In this document: in pieces, positions 57,181-64,000 of the stretch
How positions within the stretch are numbered: the first letter of the stretch is position 1
Layout: each line of letters starts with the position of its first letter
From: an uncultured Ferrovum sp.
GTDB lineage: Bacteria; Pseudomonadota; Gammaproteobacteria; Burkholderiales; Ferrovaceae
DNA length: 64,000 nucleotides
Assembly (NCBI GenBank): GCA_903867885.1
Contig: CAIPTD010000041.1
Coordinates: 49,576 to 113,575, forward strand
Direction of reading: 5' to 3'
Position numbers and translations under genes: made by a program
Notes under the pieces: generated by a model
Databases searched by the model: none
The model's input: the letters and a program-made list of their open reading frames with translations, nothing else
Told to the model about the DNA's origin: nothing

Positions 57181-59780
57181 TTGATCTTTTCCTCAACTTC
57201 TCTTAATGACAAAACCTCGCCTAAGCTCGCCAGCGCTTCCCTAAAGTCGTAATTATTGCATTGAATCAGGATGCTATTCGCAAACTTATCGAGTACTGTT
57301 CCTTGGGCTATTTTAACGAGTTCCCGAGCACTTTGTTCTGCTTGAGGGTCTCCTTCTGACAACAAGGCCTTCAGCTCATGCAATTGTTTCATCAACTCAG
57401 GACTCAAAGGTTCTAAACGCGCCTGAATCAGGTCTAGTTCTTGACCGCTCTCCTCTCCCCTGTCCAACTGTTTAGATAAAGCAACCCCACTCTGTTCGTT
57501 TTCTATCTTTTCACTGACTTTATCCAAACTCAATATTTGTTTGATGGTGTGTGGCAACAGGGGTTTTTCGTAATGCCTCGATGAGTCACGCACACTGGCT
57601 CCTGGCGAAGAAAGCACGACGACACGCAACAAAGATTTATTGCCCGCCATGTGAATCAACTCATTTTCATTCGGAAAACCCTCGGCAATCATCATCATTG
57701 AGCCTTCAAAGACTTTCAGAGCTGCACGCGCTGTAACATCAGAGGTAACGCGAGTGATCTTGGCCCCCATGAATTCTAATGTCCGCTCCAAAGAGGCTCC
57801 AGAAAGTTCGTGCGTTTCCAGCAACAATATGGATTGGCCTGCAACTTCCTGACACCGCGCGCACAGGGCCTGACTCTTAACCACTCCTAAAGGAATGGAA
57901 AATCTAAATTGACTGCCTTCACCTAAGATGGAAGTGGCTTGAATCTCCCCGCCCATGAGTTCAACTAATTGTCGGCAAATAGCCAAGCCTAATCCCGTGC
58001 CGCCATAGCGTTTGCGGTTCATGCTCTCGGCCTGGACGAATGGTTGAAATAGGCGATCACATTCAGACTGAGGCATGCCTACCCCGGTATCCTTCACCAC
58101 TACATGAAAATTGATTCGACGCTCGGCTGCTATATCCGAGCGGACACTGATCACAATGTGGCCTTCAGAAGTAAACTTTGCCGCGTTGTCCACAAGATTC
58201 ACCATGACCTGGGTGAGTCTCATGGCATCTCCCATTAACTGAACTGGAAGAGAGGGATCAATTTCGAAAATCAACTCTACTTTGCTTTCTCGCAGCTTCG
58301 GCGAAACAGCCACAAGAACATCCCTGAACACACTCTCAATTAAAAAAGGCGTGTTCTCTATGGATAGTTTCCCGGCCTCAATGCGGGACACATCTAAAAT
58401 ATCTTCAATCAGCCTCAGCAGTCTTTTGGCTGCCCCAGTGATTTTCATCACATAGTCTTTCTGTGAGTCATTGAGAGGGGTGTGACTGAGCACATGAAGT
58501 AAACCCAAAACAGCATTCATAGGCGTTCTAAATTCGTGACTCATACTTGCTAAAAAGACTGTCTTCATTCGGCTGGCTTCTTGTGCCTCTTGATTTGCTC
58601 TCATTAAGCTTTGTTCAGAGTCCTGCAGCGCCTTGGTTCGCTCAGTCACAATCTTTTCAATCGAATTTGCTTTACCTGACGCTTGCCTTTGTAAGGCGGT
58701 TCCAAGTAGGGTTAATAGCAAACCGGCTACAACCACCAAGAGACTGGCGGTGCGATCAGCGGCATAGCTATTGGCAAACGGGATTGCGGCTGCAACCCAA
58801 GTTCGACCACCCACTTGTATCGTTCTCTTTATGGCAGTACTTGGCAGTTTATCTTCCGAATCAACACTACCTTCTTGCGGATATAAAATCTGCTCTCCGG
58901 GCTTACCTTGGGTGTCAAATAAGTAAATCTGCATAGGCTTAGCAGAATCAATTTTGTTTTGATCTTGCATTTCCAACATTTGCCCAATACGAAAAACCCC
59001 TGAAATAAAACCTCTCAGTTGTCCTATTTCTTTTGCAGTAGCAACTCCAGGTGCAATTTGCGCACCTATCGCACTGTCATTGACATAAACGGGTCTTAAT
59101 AACAAGAAACCAAACTGTTTTGTCGTTTCCTGAACTAAGGTGATGCGAGAGGTGGCGATGGGACGTCGCTGCTTTCTGGCCAATTCTATAGAAGCCATTC
59201 GAGCCGAATTGGATCCCAAATCAAATCCAAAAGCTTTTTCATTCCCTTTCATTGGCTCAATAAACCATACCGGAAAATATTCTGGGCGTGCACTGAGTAC
59301 TTGCTTATTTCTGTTCACTCCCAGTTCATAAATATCGAAATCACTAAAACCCTCGCTGCGAGTAAAAGCCACCAAAGTCTTGATCTCTTTAGGAGTAAGA
59401 ACGGGATCCCATGAAAGTGCCTGTAATGATTTTTGGCGATTTAAGATAGGCACAACAAGATTTCTAAACTGTGAACGAGAGACAGAAGGGGAGGCATCAA
59501 AAAAAGCCCCTACTGCAAAAAGACTATCTACAGATCGCTGGATACTTGAATCCAGCAAGACCATTCTATTTGTAGCGACCGTAGCAAACTCTGATCGCGC
59601 GGTTTGATCTTCGAGGGCTCTAACAAATAAAACCATCACCACGGTACAGATCAGCCCCGACAGCATCAAAAAAACCCATTGGGGGAACATGGGGTTCTTA
59701 TTGGGAGCGTTGTTTTTCTCCAAATGAATTCCACTTAAGCTCAGGCTGTTTGACTGTTCAACCATAGACTGAGCACTCAA
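57177..59780 (-). CDS. CHASE-domain sensor histidine kinase with degenerate receiver
   Basis: 867 residues: helix at about 33-53, extracytoplasmic CHASE-like sensor (about 75-330), second helix near 343-363, coiled coil, HisKA with His415 (ASMSHEFRTPMNAVLG), and HATPase with N-box NLVDNAAKF, DTGVGMP and GGTGLGLA. A C-terminal receiver-like domain follows (about 649-752). It keeps the KP motif (YEKPLLPH) but has Glu in place of the acidic-pocket Asp and MMMIAEGF where the phospho-acceptor Asp should be, so it is unlikely to be phosphorylated. The tail ends with a DFREAL motif. Confidence 0.88.
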   Translation of the reverse strand: MSAQSMVEQSNSLSLSGIHLEKNNAPNKNPMFPQWVFLMLSGLICTVVMVLFVRALEDQTARSEFATVATNRMVLLDSSIQRSVDSLFAVGAFFDASPSVSRSQFRNLVVPILNRQKSLQALSWDPVLTPKEIKTLVAFTRSEGFSDFDIYELGVNRNKQVLSARPEYFPVWFIEPMKGNEKAFGFDLGSNSARMASIELARKQRRPIATSRITLVQETTKQFGFLLLRPVYVNDSAIGAQIAPGVATAKEIGQLRGFISGVFRIGQMLEMQDQNKIDSAKPMQIYLFDTQGKPGEQILYPQEGSVDSEDKLPSTAIKRTIQVGGRTWVAAAIPFANSYAADRTASLLVVVAGLLLTLLGTALQRQASGKANSIEKIVTERTKALQDSEQSLMRANQEAQEASRMKTVFLASMSHEFRTPMNAVLGLLHVLSHTPLNDSQKDYVMKITGAAKRLLRLIEDILDVSRIEAGKLSIENTPFLIESVFRDVLVAVSPKLRESKVELIFEIDPSLPVQLMGDAMRLTQVMVNLVDNAAKFTSEGHIVISVRSDIAAERRINFHVVVKDTGVGMPQSECDRLFQPFVQAESMNRKRYGGTGLGLAICRQLVELMGGEIQATSILGEGSQFRFSIPLGVVKSQALCARCQEVAGQSILLLETHELSGASLERTLEFMGAKITRVTSDVTARAALKVFEGSMMMIAEGFPNENELIHMAGNKSLLRVVVLSSPGASVRDSSRHYEKPLLPHTIKQILSLDKVSEKIENEQSGVALSKQLDRGEESGQELDLIQARLEPLSPELMKQLHELKALLSEGDPQAEQSARELVKIAQGTVLDKFANSILIQCNNYDFREALASLGEVLSLREVEEKIK

Positions 59781-59862
59781 GAATCAAATACTGGGGGATT
59801 AGGGCAGAATACACTTCATCACTTTGCAGTTATGGTTTGAAATTGAATATTAGCGGAAACCA

Positions 59863-60576
59863 ATGAAAAAAGACGCCACATTAGAAGACTGGCTAGATTT
59901 GGGTTTATTTACCCGCATCTTATGTCATGAAATGAATAACCTATTAGCCAGTCAACAAGGTTTTCTGAAGCTTTTGGAGCGAGGTCATCAAGATCATGCC
60001 ACCCTTACGCGATGGAATGAAGAGGTAGTGAAAGCCAATCATGGGCTTCAAGATCTTGTCAGGTCTATTCAATCTTTCATTCATGAAGAACCCCCAAGCC
60101 AGGAACATAGGCTTGATGAAACCCAATTACAAAACCAAATGAAGGAACTAGCTGAACAAGCCCTTCAAGAGGGAGCCCAAATATCCTGGTTAGCGCTAAC
60201 CCGCATACTCATTGTAATAAGTAAGCAAATTCAATTTAATCATAGCGATAAATTAAAGTGGGTACTCACATATACACAAGGTCCACTAGCACATCACTTG
60301 CTTGAACAGGCTAACCAAATCCGGGCTTTTCTCTGTATTGCCACTACCCTTAATCAGAATGCCGCACTGAGTTCTGAATTGGAAGCGGCGACCCATCGCA
60401 TCCTTCCCCCACGCAATAGTGCTCTGCGTGATTGGCACTGGGCCCTCATCATTGGTTTATTGCGTCAATCTCAAGGAGATATAAGACTCTATGAAATACA
60501 GTCAGATGAAGGGGAATTGAGCTTAAAACTAGAAATTCTTATTCCCTTGCGCGAAGGTCTTGGTAGCGGATCCTGA
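59863..60576 (+). CDS. histidine-kinase-like dimerisation/phosphotransfer protein without clear ATPase
   Basis: A 237-residue soluble protein. The N-terminus has TRILCHEMNNLLASQQGFLKLLE, resembling a HisKA/phosphotransfer helix with a candidate phospho-His at residue 22 followed by NN. No G1, G2 or N-box of a HATPase domain is recognisable in the remainder, though the C-terminus (GELSLKLEILIPLREGLGS) ends like one. It could be a kinase fragment with a degenerate ATP domain or a ChpT-like phosphotransferase. It is divergent from the CHASE kinase by 82 bp and precedes the MerR-receiver gene. Confidence 0.5.
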   Translation: MKKDATLEDWLDLGLFTRILCHEMNNLLASQQGFLKLLERGHQDHATLTRWNEEVVKANHGLQDLVRSIQSFIHEEPPSQEHRLDETQLQNQMKELAEQALQEGAQISWLALTRILIVISKQIQFNHSDKLKWVLTYTQGPLAHHLLEQANQIRAFLCIATTLNQNAALSSELEAATHRILPPRNSALRDWHWALIIGLLRQSQGDIRLYEIQSDEGELSLKLEILIPLREGLGSGS

Positions 60577-60713
60577 ATAGATACTGGCTCGCGTACATAA
60601 CGTTTAAGCACTGAGAATTAACGCCTTATAGTTTCAAACAATTTGGCTAGCATGCGTTAGAATTAAAGAAGTCCGTTGAATTCAATAACTCGGAACCCAA
60701 AATAAAAGGGGCA

Positions 60714-61298
60714 ATGAACAAAGTGGATTTACGCGATAAAGGATACCTCACCCCCCAGCAAGTGGCAGACAAACTCCTTGTGTCACCTATTACGGTACGA
60801 GGATGGGCACTGCGTGGCCTGCTCAAAGCCGAAGTTACCCCGGGCGGACATCGCCGCTTCTTGGCCGCTGAAGTAGAACGTTTTGCAGCGGAACGCCATA
60901 ATATTGCAGACCATTCTCAGTCTCGAGTGCTGATCGTGGATGACAATCAAAGCCTGGCACGCTATCTGCAAGACTTCCTATCCACGCATAACCTCATTAC
61001 CGAAACTGCATTTGATGGATTTGACGCAGGCTGGAAAATTCAAAGCTTTCACCCTGAAATTTTGTTACTAGATTTGATGATGCCGCGGCTGAATGGCTTT
61101 GATGTATGCAGACAGATCAAAGAAAATCCAGATACGCATGCCATGCGTATCATTGCAATGACGGGATACCCAAGCCCGAGCAATGAAAGCAGGGTCATCA
61201 ACGAAGGCGCTGAGTGCTGCCTCAATAAACCTATCGATGAATTAGCATTACTTGAAGCCATCGGCACCAGTCTGCTTACACAGCATTTAGCCCCATAA
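60714..61298 (+). CDS. MerR/excisionase-type HTH protein with C-terminal receiver
   Basis: Response regulator of reversed domain order. A winged-helix MerR/excisionase domain covers residues about 11-60 (YLTPQQVADKLLVSPITVRG, VTPGGHRRF); a receiver follows from residue 71 with acid pair DD, phospho-acceptor Asp120 (ILLLDLMMPRLNGFD), Thr150 and Lys172. All receiver key residues are present. An AAGGGG ribosome-binding site precedes the ATG. The upstream kinase-like protein may be its partner; target genes are unknown. Confidence 0.9.
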   Translation: MNKVDLRDKGYLTPQQVADKLLVSPITVRGWALRGLLKAEVTPGGHRRFLAAEVERFAAERHNIADHSQSRVLIVDDNQSLARYLQDFLSTHNLITETAFDGFDAGWKIQSFHPEILLLDLMMPRLNGFDVCRQIKENPDTHAMRIIAMTGYPSPSNESRVINEGAECCLNKPIDELALLEAIGTSLLTQHLAP

Positions 61299-61331
61299 TT
61301 TTGTTTTACGCTGATACCTATTGGTACCCTC

Positions 61332-62057
61332 ATGCCTATTGAAATCAGCGAAGAATCAGGCGTGAGGAGTCTTCATTTTGGCACTCCTTGGATTCAAGGT
61401 TCAATGCGCATCGCCAGACCCTGGTCCCTGGAGTTGGAATACACCCAACACATGATGTGGCCTTTATTACACTTTGATCAGCCAGCTTGGCCTCAACAAG
61501 TCCTCATGATCGGACTTGGTTCGGGATCGATGTTGAAATTCTTATATCGCTTTCGACCCCAATGTCACATCACGGTAGTTGAAATTGATCCTCAGGTTGT
61601 TTCCGCTGCACATCATCACTTTAAAGTTCCGCATTCTGACGAAAGGATCAATATTCAAATTGGAGATGGCGTGCATTTTGTGGAACAAGTCAAAAATTTA
61701 TATGATTTGATTCTTGTTGACGGGTTTGATCATAATGCAAGGGCGCACAAACTAGAGTCTGAACTGTTTTATCGACATTGCAGCGTACGGTTAAGGTCAC
61801 AAGGAATGTTGGCCTGTAATCTCCTTACGCTTCACCGCAGTCACGCTGCAACTAAGCGTGCACTATTCAGTATTTTTGATCGTGGATTCAGATTATTACC
61901 TGGGTGTGAAGACGGTAATGTCGTAGCTATTGCACAAAACACAGCGTGGTTAAATGACGACTTTGAAGAACAACGTCAGGCCGCCAAATTATTGCGTAAG
62001 GCAACACACCTTAATCTTCTTCCTCTTGTTAGCCAGCTCGAAGCGCTTGGATCGTAA
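61332..62057 (+). CDS. spermidine-synthase-like methyltransferase-fold protein
   Basis: 241 residues with a Rossmann core of the SpeE superfamily: MIGLGSGSMLKFLYRFRP, VVEIDPQVVSAA, GDGVHFVE and DLILVDGFDHNA, where DxxD matches the position of the SpeE catalytic Asp. The N-terminal beta domain is short and lacks the usual tetramer-forming strands. Such proteins are often annotated as spermidine synthases without proof. It starts 33 bp after the regulator gene and could share its transcript. Confidence 0.78.
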   Translation: MPIEISEESGVRSLHFGTPWIQGSMRIARPWSLELEYTQHMMWPLLHFDQPAWPQQVLMIGLGSGSMLKFLYRFRPQCHITVVEIDPQVVSAAHHHFKVPHSDERINIQIGDGVHFVEQVKNLYDLILVDGFDHNARAHKLESELFYRHCSVRLRSQGMLACNLLTLHRSHAATKRALFSIFDRGFRLLPGCEDGNVVAIAQNTAWLNDDFEEQRQAAKLLRKATHLNLLPLVSQLEALGS

Positions 62058-62131
62058 GATGCAGTACCCATCAACTTGACCCACCTGTAAAGCTCTGAAT
62101 TGATTGCCCCAAAACCTACTTATAAATTCTA

Positions 62132-63301
62132 ATGTCTAGCAAAAAAAACCATCCTTTGCGCCACCGCGTTTACCTGTGGCTTGAACCAGCCGGGGCCGGA
62201 ATTTCAGTGTCTGATTGGTCGCACTCGGCACTGCTCATCATGATCATGATTAGCGTAGGCGTGGGCGTACTTGAAACTGTACCGAGTATCAATAACCACT
62301 ATGCAGGGATGTTCCAATGTATTGAATTTTTATCAGTGGCCATGTTCACGATTGAATATGCTTTAAGAATATGGAGTGCGCCTGAACACGGTCCTTTTTA
62401 TAATCTGCATCCACAGTCTGCCCGTCTTAAATTCATCTTTTCGGGCTACGCCATCATCGACCTTTTGGCCATTCTGCCTTTCTATTTGAATCTGATTGAT
62501 TTCGATTTTCCGGGCTTAATTTCTCTCAGATTGCTGCGTTTCTTTAAGTTAGCACGCTACTCACCCACAATGGTCGGCTTAGCGAATGCCCTTTATTCGG
62601 AGCGAAGAGCACTCATTGGTAGCCTTATTATTCTAATAGGCATGGTCATCATTCTTGCCTCAGGAATGTATGCCATTGAACATACCATACAGCCCGAAAA
62701 ACTTGGATCCATTCCCTTAGCGATGTGGTGGGCTGTTGTTACGATTACTACAGTGGGATATGGAGACGTCGTTCCGGTTACCATTTTAGGAAAAGTATTA
62801 GGGGGTGTTACAGCGATTGTTGGCTTAGTCATGTCAGCATTACCTGTAGTGATCGTTGCAACCGCATTTGAAAGAGAAATACGTCAGCGCGATTTTTTAA
62901 TCAATTGGAACATGGTTGCGCACGTTCCATTATTTGCAGACCTTGATGCAGGGGCGCTATCTGAAATCATTTCAATCCTGAGGTCTCAGACCTACGAACC
63001 AGGAGAAATGATTGTTCGCCGAGGAGAAAAAGCCCATTCGATGTACTTTATCTCCAGCGGAATAGTTGAAATTGAATTACCCAATCAACGTGTCACGATG
63101 GAAGCTGGACAATATTTTGGGGAAATCGCCATTTTAGAAAACACAGTGCGATCAGCCACCATCAAAGCCAAAGAGACAACTCGGGTATTAATTCTAGAAG
63201 CAGAGGATTTTCAACGCTTACTTGAAAGCAATCCAGATATGGAAAAAAGCATACGCCGACAAGCTGATGAGCGTCTTAAGCAACAAGGTGATATCTCTTA
63301 A
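62132..63301 (+). CDS. voltage-sensor K+-type channel with cyclic-nucleotide-binding domain
   Basis: Six-helix ion channel. S4 (SLRLLRFFKLARYS, residues 131-144) has a basic residue every third position (133, 136, 139, 142). The selectivity filter TTVGYGD is at 206-212, marking K+ selectivity. A C-terminal cyclic-nucleotide-binding domain follows from about residue 265, with phosphate cassette FGEIAILENTVRSAT (329-343) including Glu331 and Arg340. 389 residues. TATAAA at 62121-62126 ends five bases before the ATG with no Shine-Dalgarno sequence. Confidence 0.92.
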   Translation: MSSKKNHPLRHRVYLWLEPAGAGISVSDWSHSALLIMIMISVGVGVLETVPSINNHYAGMFQCIEFLSVAMFTIEYALRIWSAPEHGPFYNLHPQSARLKFIFSGYAIIDLLAILPFYLNLIDFDFPGLISLRLLRFFKLARYSPTMVGLANALYSERRALIGSLIILIGMVIILASGMYAIEHTIQPEKLGSIPLAMWWAVVTITTVGYGDVVPVTILGKVLGGVTAIVGLVMSALPVVIVATAFEREIRQRDFLINWNMVAHVPLFADLDAGALSEIISILRSQTYEPGEMIVRRGEKAHSMYFISSGIVEIELPNQRVTMEAGQYFGEIAILENTVRSATIKAKETTRVLILEAEDFQRLLESNPDMEKSIRRQADERLKQQGDIS

Positions 63302-63312
63302 GAAGACTAGAA

Positions 63313-63807
63313 TTAATGCTCGCTTGGGCCTTCAATACTCTGCGGCCCGATTCTCAACACTTTATTCTCTGCTTCATCAAACCCCGCAAGCTTGCAGATT
63401 CTAGCGAGTTCTAGCGCTGCTACCGTACCTAGTCTCACAGAAGAACGTGGAGAGTTCTCTTTACTGGGCATTAAGGCTTCAATAAATTGTCCTTGCTCAT
63501 CAAAGATTGCCCCCCTGACTACGCTCCATTCTTGGGTTTTGCAATCGGCACTATGCAAGATGCGTTTTTCTTTGATCATGTGCCCACTGGCTTCATCCAT
63601 TTGCGTAGGCTTCTGAAACACAATTCTGTCCCAAAAAAATACCTCGCCTTTTTCAAGATGAACCGAAGCTTGATCAAGGAAAAAAGCACGGTTGGGGTCT
63701 TTTACAGGAATTTGGACCCAATCTGTTTTTGGCGGTTCAGCTGCCACAGCCGCAACCATTACACTGGTAAAGGCAGCTAATAAAAATAGTCTAGGAATAA
63801 TTCGCAT
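63313..63807 (-). CDS. small exported protein, surface-adhesin E-like (weak)
   Basis: A signal peptide (MRIIPRLFLLAAFTSVMVAA) from the ATG at 63807 precedes a mature domain of about 140 residues: WVQIPVKDPNRAFFLDQAS, VFFWDRIVFQKP, DCKTQEW and a late ARICKLAG. A Trp-rich start, a D-C motif and a C-terminal Cys resemble small periplasmic adhesin E-like domains of betaproteobacteria; the match is by pattern only. 164 residues. A longer frame to 63855 would put 16 residues before the signal peptide. Confidence 0.6.
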   Translation of the reverse strand: MRIIPRLFLLAAFTSVMVAAVAAEPPKTDWVQIPVKDPNRAFFLDQASVHLEKGEVFFWDRIVFQKPTQMDEASGHMIKEKRILHSADCKTQEWSVVRGAIFDEQGQFIEALMPSKENSPRSSVRLGTVAALELARICKLAGFDEAENKVLRIGPQSIEGPSEH

Positions 63808-63898
63808 CGTCGGAAGCCTGTAATGAAGTTTCGTCAAGCAATCTGGACCAGACACTATCTTACTGTGTCCATGCGCCTATCCGCTTAGAAATTCATTA

Positions 63899-64000
63899 TT
63901 AAAAGTTCTGCGAACCTTGAATCCAGAATTGCCCGCCTGATGCGTTGATAACGGAGGTCGTCGCAGCAGCCCCTAATTTATGAGCGTAAGAGGCACGGAA
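63899..64000 (-). CDS. C-terminal end of probable outer-membrane beta-barrel protein (partial)
   Basis: Read on the minus strand, an open frame enters from the right edge and ends ASGGQFWIQGSQNF before a TAA at 63901-63899. The terminal Phe and alternating aromatic pattern match the last strand of porin-like proteins recognised by the BAM complex. With only 33 residues visible, the family cannot be named. Confidence 0.45.
   Translation of the reverse strand, partial: FRASYAHKLGAAATTSVINASGGQFWIQGSQNF

Noticed and set aside
60640..60670. Possible sigma-54 promoter (TTGGCTAGCATGCG) before the MerR-receiver gene
   Set aside because: The GG to GC distance is seven bases where ten are required.
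1..64000. Mobile elements, prophage, CRISPR arrays and tRNA genes
   Set aside because: No transposase, integrase, phage structural gene, repeat-spacer array or tRNA cloverleaf was recognised; the window reads as stable chromosomal core.

Overview
The window looks like chromosomal core sequence from a Gram-negative betaproteobacterium of moderate GC; the genus cannot be fixed from the sequence. Evidence: lipid A genes (lpxC, an LpxL/HtrB-like acyltransferase), meso-diaminopimelate lysine and peptidoglycan genes (dapC/D/E, MurE with a DNPR motif), and neighbourhoods I know from betaproteobacteria (trpS-scpA-scpB-rluB; secA-argJ-DUF815-Nudix/ThiE; a complete-looking dcw cluster). Coding density is very high: start/stop overlaps of 1-4 bp are the rule and several convergent gene pairs overlap. 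No tRNA, insertion sequence, prophage or CRISPR array was seen.

Layout. 1-5.9 kb: lysine/DAP synthesis (dapC partial, dapD, dapE) and prmB, interrupted by an oppositely oriented exported quinoprotein-like beta-propeller. 5.8-11.6 kb (minus): a tightly overlapping run of PHP phosphatase, YciO, M50 peptidase, trpS, scpA, scpB and rluB. 11.7-13.5 kb (plus): yciB, bolA and a parvulin isomerase, closed by a strong bidirectional terminator. 13.5-15.8 kb (minus): ygfZ, DUF4936 and a lipid A acyltransferase. 15.8-21.2 kb (plus): a YgfX-like protein, purL and a Nudix-ThiE fusion. 21.2-28.6 kb: DUF815 ATPase, argJ, secA, M23 peptidase, DciA-like gene and lpxC. 28.7-44.4 kb (minus): the division and cell-wall cluster mraZ-rsmH-ftsL-ftsI-murE-murF-mraY-ftsW-murG-murC-murB-ftsQ-ftsA-ftsZ, with a readable promoter and MraZ operator; murD and ddl are cleanly missing from it. 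44.7-46.1 kb: rnpB and pyrC. 46.1-48.5 kb: feoA, feoB and a small Cys-containing membrane protein behind a probable Fur box. 48.6-54.4 kb: an RND pump with adaptor and outer-membrane lipoprotein. 54.4-59.8 kb (minus): a signalling operon (CHASE histidine kinase, HD-GYP regulator, PilZ protein) that ends in nadC. 59.9-63.3 kb (plus): an orphan histidine-kinase-like fragment, a MerR-HTH/receiver regulator, a spermidine-synthase-like protein and a voltage-sensor K+-type channel with a cyclic-nucleotide domain. The right edge holds a small exported protein and the C-terminus of a probable beta-barrel protein.

Most of the window is housekeeping. The least ordinary parts are the 54-63 kb signalling block, the dcw cluster without murD/ddl, the TrpRS with a four-cysteine Fe-S-type motif, the quinoprotein inside the dap cluster, and several genes whose -10 box ends 6-8 nt before the start codon, suggesting leaderless mRNAs.
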